A DNA stretch of 64,000 nucleotides from Xanthobacter sp. YC-JY1 (GTDB lineage Bacteria > Pseudomonadota > Alphaproteobacteria > Rhizobiales > Xanthobacteraceae). The translations under genes were made by a program, and so were the position numbers. Numbering within the stretch: position 1 is the first letter of the stretch; each line of letters begins with the position of its first letter. The stretch lies in the NCBI RefSeq assembly GCF_021730305.1, contig NZ_CP032674.1, forward strand, positions 4,759,001 through 4,823,000, read 5' to 3'. The notes below the pieces were generated by a model. The model was not told the origin of the DNA. It ran no database searches and saw only the letters and a list, made by a program, of their open reading frames with translations. Shown in pieces: positions 26,124 through 34,413 of this stretch.

Positions 26124-26362
26124 AGCGGGACACGAGTGTCCCGGCGGGACAGTCCCGTTTGTCCCGGTGGGGAGCGGGACAGGGGACATCCCCCAAAGGG
26201 GGTGTCCCCTGTCCCGACACCAGCACCACCGCCGCCGTGTTGGTGGGTCTTGCTGGTCGGGTGCGGCGGCTGGCACCGTCACACCGCGACCCTGAGGCCT
26301 TCCACATGGAAAAGTCGGCCATCGAGGGCGAGCTGAAGGCCTTGGCGAGGAAGGTCCGGTGA
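26120..26362 (+). CDS. Small protein after the primase gene, spanning hairpin repeats
   Basis: 80 aa. Its ATG overlaps the primase stop (ATGA), which argues for translation. The first half is low in recognisable structure because the DNA there is a chain of GGGACA/TGTCCC hairpins; the second half (VGLAGRVRRLAPSHRDPEAF and a charged helix to the end) looks like a normal short helical protein. No function is recognised. The DNA structure may matter more than the peptide. Confidence 0.5.
   Translation: MKRDTSVPAGQSRLSRWGAGQGTSPKGGVPCPDTSTTAAVLVGLAGRVRRLAPSHRDPEAFHMEKSAIEGELKALARKVR
26126..26216. repeat. Three consecutive GGGACA/TGTCCC inverted repeats
   Basis: Unit 1 is CGGGACA (26126-26132) and TGTCCCG (26137-26143). 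Unit 2 is CGGGACA (26145-26151) and TGTCCCG (26160-26166), with an inner GTCCCG. Unit 3 is a 14-bp perfect stem (26175-26188 with 26203-26216) enclosing CCCCC-AAA-GGGGG. Six copies of one 7-mer directly behind a replication gene resemble iterons, or a structured RNA. Confidence 0.7.
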
Positions 26363-26621
26363 GGCCGCTTGGTCAGTCCTCGCTCGAAGTTCGGAGAAGG
26401 GGGGGTGGTTGCCGACTTCGCCGTCTTCAGCCGGGACCAGCGGACCCAGTTTGCGCGTGATGGAGGCCTTATGGTGTTTTTCTCATCAGATGCAGATGGT
26501 TAGGTGCGGTTTCCGTGCTACTGCGAGGATATGGCCGAGGCCCCCCGAGGCTGCGAAGTGTCCGAAGTTGTCCGAAGTAGCCCTCTGGTGACGGGCGCGT
26601 AGAAGGCGCAAAAAATGGAGG

Positions 26622-27848
26622 ATGAAGACCCCCTTCGCCCTCCTTCGCTCCTTCCGGGCCGCCGAGCGCAAGTCGCTCGCCTCTCCCGATGCCGATCTGT
26701 TGGCGCTGTTCGGTGCCGCCGGCCCGACCGCCGCGGGTGTGAGCGTGGGGCCGGGCAGCGCTCTCGCCGTGCCTGCGGTGGCATGCGCCGTGCGGGCCAT
26801 CTCCGAGGCCTGCGCCACGCTCGACGTGAAGGTGGTGCGCCGCGAGGCGGGACGTGGCGACGTTGAGGTTCCGGAGCACCCCGCGCTGCCCCTCCTGCGC
26901 GATGCGGCGAACGACTGGACTTCCGGCTTCGAATTCATCCGCGACCTCGCGGCACAGGCCCTCATCCATGACGCTGGCGGCCTCGCGTGGGTGAACAGGG
27001 TCGAGGGCCGTCCGGTGGAGATCATCCACTACGCGGCGGGCTTCCTCTCTGCCGAGTATGACACCGCCGGCACCGGCGAGCCGCTCTACCGACTTCAGGG
27101 CCGCGCACTGCCGGCCGGCGACGTGATCCACCTGCGCTCCCCGTTTGGCCGCTCACCCGTTTCCCTGGCCCGCGAAAGCATCGGCCTTGCCCTCACCCTC
27201 GACGCCCATGCGGCGCGCCTCTTCGGCAATGGCGCCCGCCCCAGCGGCGTGCTGACCGTGAAGGGCAAGACGAGCCCCGACGCCATCCGCAAGATCCGAG
27301 AGGCGTGGCACCTCGCCCATGGAGGCTCGAACTCCGGCAAGACGGCGATCATCGAGGGCGAGACCGAGTATGCGCCCCTGACCATGACCAGCGTGGACGC
27401 GCAGTTCCTGGAGCTGACGCGCTTTCAGGTGCTCCAGATCGCGCGGGCCTTCCGCGTCCCCGTCACCATGCTTCAGGATCTGGAGCGCGCCACTTGGTCG
27501 AACATGGAACAGGCGGGCCGCGAGTTCCTCGTTTACTGCCTGGAGCCATGGCTGCGCGCGCTGGAAGGCGCCCTGGGCCGAGCGCTGTTCACGGCCGAGG
27601 AACGGGCCTCCGGCCTCCGGACTGTCTTCGACCGCGATGACCTCACCCGCGCCGACATCGGCGCCCGGGCCACGGCCTATTCGAGCCTCATCGCCTCGCG
27701 CGTACTTTCGCCGAACGAAGCCCGCCGGTGGGAGGGCCTGCCGCCCTACGAGGGCGGCGACGCCTTCGCCAATCCGAACACCGGGGCCAACCAGCCCGGC
27801 GCCTCCGCGCCGGAGGACACCGGCCGGGTCGCCGAGGTGGATGTCTAA
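26622..27848 (+). CDS. HK97-type portal protein
   Basis: 408 aa. The SPP1/HK97 portal core is visible: VPAVACAVRAISEACATLDV near residue 50, HPALPLLRDAAND, GFEFIRDLAAQALIHDAGG and AWVNR, VIHLRSPF, LALTLDAHAARLFGNGARPS, and LELTRFQVLQIARAFRVPVT. The portal forms the dodecameric DNA channel at one capsid vertex. A GGAGG directly abuts the ATG at 26622, an unusually tight spacing, so the true start could be slightly different. A TAATG overlap couples it to the protease gene. Confidence 0.93.
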   Translation: MKTPFALLRSFRAAERKSLASPDADLLALFGAAGPTAAGVSVGPGSALAVPAVACAVRAISEACATLDVKVVRREAGRGDVEVPEHPALPLLRDAANDWTSGFEFIRDLAAQALIHDAGGLAWVNRVEGRPVEIIHYAAGFLSAEYDTAGTGEPLYRLQGRALPAGDVIHLRSPFGRSPVSLARESIGLALTLDAHAARLFGNGARPSGVLTVKGKTSPDAIRKIREAWHLAHGGSNSGKTAIIEGETEYAPLTMTSVDAQFLELTRFQVLQIARAFRVPVTMLQDLERATWSNMEQAGREFLVYCLEPWLRALEGALGRALFTAEERASGLRTVFDRDDLTRADIGARATAYSSLIASRVLSPNEARRWEGLPPYEGGDAFANPNTGANQPGASAPEDTGRVAEVDV

Positions 27849-28351
27849 TGGAACACGCCTTCCTTGAAACCAAGATCCTTGCTGATGGCGCAGGCGTGAT
27901 CGAGGGGCTGGCGTGGCCCTTCGGCACGCCCGACCGCACCGGCGATGTGATCGAGCCCGGTGCATTCTCCGGCGTTCGCCTGCCGCTGCCGATGCTGTTC
28001 GGCCATGACCCGAACGATCCGGTGGGCGCGTGGACTGAGGCTGCGGAGACCCGCGACGGCCTGCGTCTCAAGGGCCGCCTGCTGGTCGATGAGGTGGCTC
28101 GCGCCCGCGAGGTGTTCGCCCTTGTGAAGGCCGGCGCGGTGCGCGGCCTGTCGGTCGGTTTCATGATCCGCAAGTCGGCGCCACGCGCCGCCGGAGGCCG
28201 CACCATCACGGCGCTCGATCTCTTCGAGTGTTCGCTTGTGACCACGCCCGCGCACCCCGGCGCGCGGGTGGTCGCCGCCAAGTCGGCGGTGACCGCGATT
28301 GCCATTGCCGGGGCTCTCCATCGCGCCGCTGCGGCGATCAGCAAGGGGTAA
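27848..28351 (+). CDS. HK97-family prohead protease
   Basis: 167 aa. The family features are VIEGLAWPFGTPDRTGDVIE at the start, the catalytic His in LPMLFGHDPNDPVG, and the catalytic Ser in VRGLSVGFMI, then TALDLFECSLVTTPAHPGA. It cleaves the capsid delta domain during head maturation. Its start overlaps the portal stop by one base, and the capsid gene follows after 3 bases. Confidence 0.93.
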   Translation: MEHAFLETKILADGAGVIEGLAWPFGTPDRTGDVIEPGAFSGVRLPLPMLFGHDPNDPVGAWTEAAETRDGLRLKGRLLVDEVARAREVFALVKAGAVRGLSVGFMIRKSAPRAAGGRTITALDLFECSLVTTPAHPGARVVAAKSAVTAIAIAGALHRAAAAISKG

Positions 28352-28354
28352 TCC

Positions 28355-29569
28355 ATGTTTCACGACACTTATGCGCCGGCGGGCGTTCCCGTTTACAAGG
28401 CCGATCCGGAAGATCCCGCCTCTGTCGTCACGGCGGCACTCGACGCTTTCAAGGGCGAAGTCGTCACGCGCCTCGACAAGATCGATGCCCGCCTCGACAA
28501 GGTGGAGGCCGCGCAGGGTGGCGGCGACGCTCCCAAGGCCGAGGCCCCGAAGGCTGAGACCAAGGCATTCGGCGACCGGCTGGACAAGATCGAGGCGAAG
28601 CTGAACCGTCCCGCAGGCGTCGAGCGCAAGGCCGATGAGCCGAGCATTGAGCGCAAAGCTTTCGGCACCTACCTGCGCCTAGGCACCGCGGCACCGGTCG
28701 AGGAACTGAAGGCCCTCACTGTCTCCAGCGACCCGCAGGGCGGCTACCTCGCCCCGGCCGAGATGAGCGCCGAGTTCATCCGCGACTTGGTGGAATTCTC
28801 CCCCATCCGCACCCTCGCCAGCGTGCGCGCCACGGCCTCACCCTCGGTGCAGTACCCCAAGCGCACCGGTGTCACGTCCGCCAAATGGAAAGGCGAGACG
28901 CAGGCCTCCGAAGGCTCGGAGCCGAGCTTCGGCCAGCTCGAAATCGTGGTGAAGGAGGTGAACACGTTCGTGGACGTGTCCAATCAGCTCCTCGCCGATA
29001 GCGCCGGTGCGGCGGAAGCCGAGGTGCGACTGGCCCTCGCAGAGGACTTCGGCCAGAAAGAGGGCCTCGCCTTCGTCTCAGGCGACGGCGTGCTTCAGCC
29101 CATGGGCCTGCTTTCCGATGCCGGCATCGGCTCCACGGTCAGCGGTTCCGCTGCGGCCCTCACCTCCGATGGTCTCATTTCGCTCATGTATGCCCTGCCG
29201 GCGGCCTATCGCGGGCGTGGCTCCTGGCTCATGAACGGATCGACGCTGGCCACCCTTCGCAAGCTGAAGGACGGGCAAGGCAATTACCTTTGGCAGCCGT
29301 CCTATGCCGCGGACGTCCCCGAGACCATCCTCGGCCGCCCGGTGGTTGAGGCGGTGGACATGCCCGACGTGGCGGCGAACGCCTTCCCCATCCTGTTCGG
29401 CGACTTCGCCACCGCCTATCGGATCGTGGACCGCCTCGCGCTCTCGATCCTCGTGAACCCGTATTCCCGCGCCACTGAGGGCGTCACCCGCATCCATGCC
29501 ACCCGCAGGGTGGGCGCGGGCGTGGTGCAGCCCAAGGCTTTGCGCAAACTGAAGATCGCCGCGAACTGA
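28355..29569 (+). CDS. HK97-type major capsid protein
   Basis: 404 aa. The first ~110 residues are a coiled-coil, charged delta (scaffold) domain (FKGEVVTRLDKIDARLDKVE and repeats of DRLDKIEAKL) that the protease should remove. The HK97 fold begins around ALTVSSDPQGGYLAPAEMSA and includes FSPIRTLASV, TSAKWKGETQASEGSEPSFG, DFGQKEGLAFVSGDG, WLMNGSTLATLRKLKDGQG and ILGRPVVEA. It is full length and shows no frameshift, so the element can probably build its own heads. Confidence 0.96.
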   Translation: MFHDTYAPAGVPVYKADPEDPASVVTAALDAFKGEVVTRLDKIDARLDKVEAAQGGGDAPKAEAPKAETKAFGDRLDKIEAKLNRPAGVERKADEPSIERKAFGTYLRLGTAAPVEELKALTVSSDPQGGYLAPAEMSAEFIRDLVEFSPIRTLASVRATASPSVQYPKRTGVTSAKWKGETQASEGSEPSFGQLEIVVKEVNTFVDVSNQLLADSAGAAEAEVRLALAEDFGQKEGLAFVSGDGVLQPMGLLSDAGIGSTVSGSAAALTSDGLISLMYALPAAYRGRGSWLMNGSTLATLRKLKDGQGNYLWQPSYAADVPETILGRPVVEAVDMPDVAANAFPILFGDFATAYRIVDRLALSILVNPYSRATEGVTRIHATRRVGAGVVQPKALRKLKIAAN

Positions 29570-29581
29570 GGAGGGCCGACC

Positions 29582-29962
29582 ATGCGTGACCTGGTGCACA
29601 ACATCTCCGCCGTCCCTGCTCTCGCACCGGCGGTGCAGGCTGCTGCCGCCGATGGCGCCGCCATCGATCTGCGTGGGTTCAACCGCGTCGCCTTCGTCGT
29701 CAATACCGGCGCTATCGTCGGCGCGGGCGACTTCGGCGTGAAGTTGCAGGAGGGCGACGACGGCGTGACCTTTGCCGATGCCGCGGCTGCCGTGGTGCAG
29801 GGCTCGGTGCCCGCGACGTTGGCGGCGGCAAGCACCTACAAACTCGGCTACGTCGGGTTCAAGCGCTTTGCGCGCCTGTCCCTGACGAAGGCCGGCGGCA
29901 CCTCGCTCGCCATCGGCGCCGTTGCCGTGCTGGCGGATCCCGCGACCGTTCCCGTTTCGTAA
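29582..29962 (+). CDS. Small head-associated protein, possibly capsid decoration
   Basis: 126 aa starting MRDLVHNISAVPALAPAVQA. It is predicted mostly beta (FNRVAFVVNTGAIVGAGDFG, VKLQEGDDGVTFADAAAAVV, LGYVGFKRFARLSLT). Genes of this size and fold directly after the major capsid gene often encode cement or head-completion proteins. I know no exact family. It follows the capsid gene by 12 bases with a GAGG ahead of the ATG. A 172-base spacer then precedes the HNH gene. Confidence 0.7.
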   Translation: MRDLVHNISAVPALAPAVQAAAADGAAIDLRGFNRVAFVVNTGAIVGAGDFGVKLQEGDDGVTFADAAAAVVQGSVPATLAAASTYKLGYVGFKRFARLSLTKAGGTSLAIGAVAVLADPATVPVS

Positions 29963-30134
29963 TCCCGGCGCGTTCAGGTGAGGGCGCGTAGCGGCCCGCC
30001 CAACAACGGTAATCCCACCTCCCCGGCGCCGGCCGAGCGATCGGTTTTCATGGCGGGGTCAAGGCGGGAACGGTCGCAATTCTAGGGGGGGGCCACGCCC
30101 GGCGCTGGCCTCCCCGTCATTCGGAGCAAACATC

Positions 30135-30518
30135 ATGGCGGTGCGTCCCCCACGGATATGCTCTTGCGGCTGCGGCAAGGTGCTGCGCGACGGCGAGCGT
30201 TGCCCGGCCCGGGTGGCCCGCAAGAAAGCCGCCGAGCAGGCCGCAGATGCGGCACGCCCGACTGCCCGGGAGCGTGGCTACACCACCAAATGGCAGAAGG
30301 AGTCAAAGGCCTTCCTCGCCATCCCTGGGCATGAGCGGTGCGTGCACTGCGGAGGCGTAGCGACGCTGGTGGATCACAAGGTGGCGCACAAGGGCGACAT
30401 GAAGCTGTTCTGGAGCCGCAGCAACTGGCAGCCGAGTTGCGGGCGCTGCAATCGCGCCAAGGCCGTCCGCGAGGAAGGCGCCTTCGGCAGGCCTGTCAAA
30501 GCCGGAGTGCTGGCATGA
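30135..30518 (+). CDS. HNH endonuclease
   Basis: 127 aa. The HNH core is CVHCGGVATLVDHKVAHKGD, then WSRSNWQPSCGRCNRAKAVR, with two CXXC zinc knuckles, the DH pair and the Asn. An extra CSCGCGK motif lies near the N-terminus. Phage HNH proteins next to terminase genes assist DNA cleavage during packaging in cos-type systems. Its stop overlaps the connector start (ATGA). Confidence 0.92.
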   Translation: MAVRPPRICSCGCGKVLRDGERCPARVARKKAAEQAADAARPTARERGYTTKWQKESKAFLAIPGHERCVHCGGVATLVDHKVAHKGDMKLFWSRSNWQPSCGRCNRAKAVREEGAFGRPVKAGVLA

Positions 30519-30814
30519 CCGCGACCCTCGACATTCTCCCCCTCGCCGATCTGAAGGCCCATGCACGGATCGACACCAGTGAGGAAGATCCGGACCTCGC
30601 GCAGCTGATCGAGGCGGCGCGTGGCTTCGTGGAAGGTTGGTGCGGTCCCCTCGACGACTTCGCGAGCCCGGTGCCGCCGGCGCTGGTGCACGCCATGAAG
30701 CTCTATGCCGCGCACCTTTACGAAAACCGCGAGGCGACCTCTGCCGGTGGCGTGGCCGAAGTGCCCCTCGGCTTCTTCGACCTCATCGACCCGCATCGCC
30801 TGCGGGTGTTCTGA
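30515..30814 (+). CDS. Head-tail connector protein (gp6-like)
   Basis: 99 aa. LADLKAHARIDTSEEDPDLA and QLIEAARGFVEGWCG with PALVHAMKLYAAHLYENREA are the helical signature of the phage head-tail connector (DUF3168/gp6-type adaptor) family. The ring sits under the portal and closes the head. It is the only head-tail joining gene here; no tail gene follows. It overlaps the HNH gene by 4 bases. Confidence 0.88.
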   Translation: MTATLDILPLADLKAHARIDTSEEDPDLAQLIEAARGFVEGWCGPLDDFASPVPPALVHAMKLYAAHLYENREATSAGGVAEVPLGFFDLIDPHRLRVF

Positions 30815-30825
30815 CGGAGCCCGCC

Positions 30826-31251
30826 ATGAAAGGCCGCAAGCCTGAGATCCCCGCTGCCCAAGAACCGCTTCCCGATGGCGTCCCGGAGCCGCCCGAATGG
30901 CTCACCGAGGACGCCCGCGCGGAATGGGCGCGCGTGTTGCCGGTGCTGCTGGTGGAGAGGCGCACCATCACCATGACCGACCTGTCCATCTTTGCGAACT
31001 ATTGCACCGCCATCGGGCAGGTCGCGGAGGCCAACCGCATCTTGTCGGATGAAGGCCTCACCTTCAAAGGACCGAGCGGGCCTAAGCGTCACCCCGCCAT
31101 CGCCATCCGCTCGGATGGCATGACACAGGCGCGTCAGATGGCAGCCGAACTCGGCTTGACGCCCGCCAGCCGTGGGCGCCCGGCCATCAAGAATGGAGGC
31201 GGCGATGACCTCTTCAGCGGCGGCCTGTTCGGCGACCTTGGCCTCAACTGA
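30826..31251 (+). CDS. Terminase small subunit (P27 family)
   Basis: 141 aa starting MKGRKPEIPAAQEPLPDGVP. The core PEWLTEDARAEWARVLPVLL, LSIFANYCTAIGQVAEANRI, FKGPSGPKRHPAIAI and LGLTPASRGRP is the P27/TerS layout. It recognises the packaging site on element DNA. In satellites a private TerS redirects packaging to the satellite genome. It overlaps the TerL gene by 47 bases if TerL starts at 31205. Confidence 0.92.
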   Translation: MKGRKPEIPAAQEPLPDGVPEPPEWLTEDARAEWARVLPVLLVERRTITMTDLSIFANYCTAIGQVAEANRILSDEGLTFKGPSGPKRHPAIAIRSDGMTQARQMAAELGLTPASRGRPAIKNGGGDDLFSGGLFGDLGLN

Positions 31252-32812
31252 GCCGGTGGCCGATCCGTTCGGCTATGGCGAGCGGGCAGTGAAGTTCCTG
31301 CGCGCGCTGCGCCATCCCAAAAGCCGCCTCGCGGCGCGCGCCTTCCAGCTCGATCCCTGGCAAGAAGATATCGTGCGACGCATCTATGGTCCCTGCGATG
31401 AAGGCGGCGCGCGCATCGTGAAGACCGTGGTGCTGCTGCTCCCGCGCGGCAACCGCAAAACCTCCCTGTGCGCGGCGCTTGCCTTGCTCCACACCTTCGG
31501 CCCGGAGCGCCTCCCCGGTGGCGAAATCATCTCGGCCGCCTCCGACCGCAAACAGGCGCGCATCGCCTTCGAGGAGGCCCGCGGCATCATCGAAGCGACG
31601 GCGCCACTCAAGGCCATCACCGCCCCGCAGGAGTACAAGAACCGATTGGTGAACACGAAGTGGCGCAGCTTCTATGAGGCCATCAGTTGCGACGCTGGCA
31701 CCCAGCACGGGCGCACCCCGGCCTTCGTCCTGGCCGATGAGCTGCACGCCTGGAAGAAGCGCGATCTTTGGGACGTGCTGAAGTCGGGCTTGGTGAAGAC
31801 GCCCGGTTCACTCCTGATTGTCGCCACTACGGCAGGGCGCGGACAGGAAAACCTCGCCTTCGACATCGTGAACGATGCCCGCCGGGTAGCGCGCGGCGAG
31901 GTGGACGATCCTTCCATCCTGCCCGTCCTGTACGAGGCCGGGAAGGATGACGACTGGCGCGATGAGCGGGTGTGGCGCCGGGTCAATCCCGGCCTTGCCC
32001 ACGGCTATCCCGACATCGCCGGCTTGCGTCAGCTTGCGCGCGAGGGCGAACGCCGGCCGGGCGACCGCGATGCCTTCCGCCAATTGAACCTCAATGTGTG
32101 GCTGGATCATTCCGTCGATCCATTCGTGGACATGGGTGTCTATGACGAGGGCGCGCAGCTCGTGGACCTCGACGCGCTCGTTGACGCCCCGTGCTGGCTG
32201 GCGGTGGACCTCTCCTCAAATGGCGACCTCACCTGCATTGTCGCCGCCTGGCGCGAGGGTGAGGATGGCTTCGTAGTGCACCCGTGGTTCTTCTGCCCCG
32301 CCGACAATCTGCGCCTGCGCGCCGAGCGCGACGGCGTGCCCTACCCCGCCTGGGCCGAGGCCGGCCACATCACGCCGACCCCCGGAAACGTGGTGGATTT
32401 CCGTCATGTCGAGGACACCATTCGCGACCTCTGCGAGCGCTTTCAGGTGCAGGAGATCGCGTTCGATCCCTACCTCGCCCGCAATATGATGATGAACCTC
32501 GCCGACGATGGTCTGCCCGCCGTCGAGATGCGGCAGAACTGGGCAACCATGGCGCCGGCCGTCAAGGAACTGGAGCGCGCGATTGTCGGCCGCCGGCTTG
32601 TCCACGGCGGCCATCCGGTGCTGCGGTGGAACTTCGACAATGTGGCCGTACACACGGACAGCGCCGGCAACCGCGTCTTCCACAAGGGCAAGAGCCGAGA
32701 TCGCATCGACGGCGCCGTCGCCTGCGCCATGGCCGTCAGCCGCGCCTCTGCGGGCGATGGTGGCTCGATCTATGACAGCGAGGAGTGGTCGGCCGAGCTG
32801 ATGGTGATGTGA
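31205..32812 (+). CDS. Terminase large subunit
   Basis: 535 aa. The ATPase half has a Walker A variant LLPRGNRKTSLCAALAL and Walker B AFVLADELHAWKK. The nuclease half has AVDLSSNGDLTCIV with its metal-binding Asp, VQEIAFDPYLARNMM, and FHKGKSRDRIDGAVACAMAV near the end. It is the motor that cuts and pumps DNA into the head. GGAGG six bases upstream supports the ATG at 31205. Terminase genes lie downstream of the capsid genes here, the reverse of most HK97-type prophages. Confidence 0.95.
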   Translation: MTSSAAACSATLASTEPVADPFGYGERAVKFLRALRHPKSRLAARAFQLDPWQEDIVRRIYGPCDEGGARIVKTVVLLLPRGNRKTSLCAALALLHTFGPERLPGGEIISAASDRKQARIAFEEARGIIEATAPLKAITAPQEYKNRLVNTKWRSFYEAISCDAGTQHGRTPAFVLADELHAWKKRDLWDVLKSGLVKTPGSLLIVATTAGRGQENLAFDIVNDARRVARGEVDDPSILPVLYEAGKDDDWRDERVWRRVNPGLAHGYPDIAGLRQLAREGERRPGDRDAFRQLNLNVWLDHSVDPFVDMGVYDEGAQLVDLDALVDAPCWLAVDLSSNGDLTCIVAAWREGEDGFVVHPWFFCPADNLRLRAERDGVPYPAWAEAGHITPTPGNVVDFRHVEDTIRDLCERFQVQEIAFDPYLARNMMMNLADDGLPAVEMRQNWATMAPAVKELERAIVGRRLVHGGHPVLRWNFDNVAVHTDSAGNRVFHKGKSRDRIDGAVACAMAVSRASAGDGGSIYDSEEWSAELMVM

Positions 32813-32871
32813 GATCGGTACGGAAGCGCTTGATTTTCAAGTGAGTTGCTGAAAACAATCGGACAGGTTGT

Positions 32872-33798
32872 GTGTTGAAATCGATTCAAACGAGACTGGC
32901 CTTACAAAAAATGCCCGCGCCTGCGACCCCGATTATCAGAATACCGTACAGATTATGCGACTACACTCTCCCTAAGGTTTTGGCAGAAGTTTTGAGCCAA
33001 TGCGGGGGTAACTTGCCTCCGACATTGGATTTCGACATGAGCTCTCTGTCGTTTATCGAGCCTGCTGGAGTGACATTTCTAAGCAATATTGGATACTGGC
33101 TGGTATCTCGCGGCTGCAATCCACGCTTTATCAATATTGATAACAGAAACCAATCTATTATATATCTCGATGATTCCCTATTTTTCGAACAGCATTGCGG
33201 CTCTCGGCTAAGGGTGGAAGCGTGCCCCCGTCGCACAACGCAGCCTCTCCAAAGGATCGACCACGATCGGATTCATAGCTGGCTTCGGATGGAATTGATC
33301 CCCTGGCTGAGCAGCTGCCTCGGGATGACGCAAAGTTCTCTATCTATGTTTCAAGTGTGTATCTCTGAATTATTCAATAATATTAATGATCATTCTATTC
33401 CTAATACGGGCAGTATTTTCGTTCAACATTATCCAAATAAGAATGAAATAAGGATTGCCGTTGCGGATTTTGGCCCCGGAATTCCATCTACTGTGGCTAG
33501 GAGGGCGCCAAACCTGACTGACGTTCAAGCTATTCTAAAGGCTGTTGAGCCGGGCTTTTCTTCTCTCAGTTCGCCCCGCAATCGAGGGGCGGGGCTTGAT
33601 ATTTTGCTTGAGACGGCGGTGAGGAGGAACGGCGGCAGGGTCACCATATTTTCGCAGAGTTCCTATGTTGTATTCTCTCAGCAAGGCTGCCATGTCCATG
33701 GTGGCGTCGGTTTCTGCCCCGGCACCACGATTGACATTTGCCTTAGAACTGACACGATCGAGCAGATAGAGGACGGCCCGGAGGATTTGGAATGGTAA
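32872..33798 (+). CDS. GHKL-type ATPase with N-terminal STAS-like region (cargo)
   Basis: 308 aa, clearly more AT-rich than its neighbours. Residues ~50-100 resemble a STAS fold (TLDFDMSSLSFIEPAGVTFL). Residues ~160-290 form a GHKL ATPase: N-box CISELFNNINDHS (163-175), G1 VADFGPGIP (197-205), G2 NRGAGLDILLETAV (237-250), and PGTTIDI. No phospho-acceptor H-box or membrane helix is visible, so it is not an ordinary sensor kinase. The next gene overlaps it and encodes a STAS-like protein. The GTG start at 32872 is uncertain; ATG at 32911 is possible. It may work by partner switching, as anti-sigma kinases do. Confidence 0.8.
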   Translation: MLKSIQTRLALQKMPAPATPIIRIPYRLCDYTLPKVLAEVLSQCGGNLPPTLDFDMSSLSFIEPAGVTFLSNIGYWLVSRGCNPRFINIDNRNQSIIYLDDSLFFEQHCGSRLRVEACPRRTTQPLQRIDHDRIHSWLRMELIPWLSSCLGMTQSSLSMFQVCISELFNNINDHSIPNTGSIFVQHYPNKNEIRIAVADFGPGIPSTVARRAPNLTDVQAILKAVEPGFSSLSSPRNRGAGLDILLETAVRRNGGRVTIFSQSSYVVFSQQGCHVHGGVGFCPGTTIDICLRTDTIEQIEDGPEDLEW

Positions 33799-34103
33799 TC
33801 CGAGTTGTCGATTTTTTGCCGTCGGCCGACACTGCTGAGCAGGGCGCCGTGCTTCACAACATGCTGTTGGACGAGCTGAAGAGCGGCACGACAATCACGG
33901 TATCATTTTACCATATTCAGAGTGCCACTTCATCGTTCGTGAATGCTGCGTTTGTGGATCTGCTAAGCCATTTCGGCTTCGATGAACTAAAGAAGCGGCT
34001 TCGCATCGTAGAGTCGAGCCGGCAGATCAATGAAATGATTAAATCGCGCCTGTCTTTCGAGTCAGATCGAGTGTCGCGCGATGTGTCACGACTGCACGCA
34101 TGA
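33792..34103 (+). CDS. STAS-like DUF4325 protein (cargo partner)
   Basis: 103 aa. VDFLPSADTAEQGAVLHNML, VSFYHIQSATSSFVNAAFVD, LLSHFGFDELKKRLRIVES and INEMIKSRL follow the DUF4325 pattern: a conserved S-F-x-N-x-A-F turn and an L-K-K-R segment. DUF4325 is a STAS-related fold often encoded beside GHKL ATPases. It overlaps the ATPase gene by 7 bases. The GHKL partner could phosphorylate or bind it; which, and to what end, is unknown. It is AT-rich like its partner. Confidence 0.82.
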   Translation: MVIRVVDFLPSADTAEQGAVLHNMLLDELKSGTTITVSFYHIQSATSSFVNAAFVDLLSHFGFDELKKRLRIVESSRQINEMIKSRLSFESDRVSRDVSRLHA

Positions 34104-34126
34104 TGCACAAGGTCCGAGAATGATTA

Positions 34127-34152
34127 AAAGCCCCGCTCTGGCGGGGTTTTTT
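34127..34152 (+). terminator. Rho-independent terminator after the cargo genes
   Basis: CCCCGC (34131-34136), loop TCTG, GCGGGG (34141-34146), then six T; an A-run precedes it, so it may work in both directions. It ends the structural/cargo operon and, on the minus strand, the XRE gene. Confidence 0.9.
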
Positions 34153-34176
34153 GTGCCCATATGAGCTAAATATATT

Positions 34177-34413
34177 TTACTCCAAGCTCAACTTGTTCCT
34201 TAACCGCACTCCCGGCCCGCCGCCATTCTCCGGGATGAACTCGACGCCAGCAGCTTCGAGAGCGTGCTGGATGGCCTCGACGGTGCGGGGCTTCAGCTCT
34301 TCACCGGCTTCGAGGCGAGAGACGGTCGCCGGGGCAACCTTTGCAATCTCGGCCAATTCACGGATGCCGAGACCCAGCGCAACGCGCGCCATCTTGCATT
34401 GGACAGCCAGCAT
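34177..34413 (-). CDS. Small XRE-type HTH regulator (element repressor candidate)
   Basis: 78 aa. An HTH_3 domain covers MARVALGLGIRELAEIAKVA and PATVSRLEAGEELKPRTVEA, followed by IQHALEAAGVEFIPENGGGP and GVRLRN. The last segment, A-G-V-E-F-I-P-E-N-G-G-G-x-G-V-R-L, is the common small alphaproteobacterial XRE protein; a chromosomal relative is at 59326. It is the only minus-strand gene of the element and faces a divergent gene across a repeat-rich operator region, the position of a master repressor. Confidence 0.9.
   Translation of the reverse strand: MLAVQCKMARVALGLGIRELAEIAKVAPATVSRLEAGEELKPRTVEAIQHALEAAGVEFIPENGGGPGVRLRNKLSLE

Noticed and set aside
26409-26591. Short open frame between the small post-primase gene and the portal gene
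   Set aside because: No ribosome-binding site, odd composition and no recognisable features; a 259-base spacer with a repeated TGTCCGAAGT is the simpler reading.
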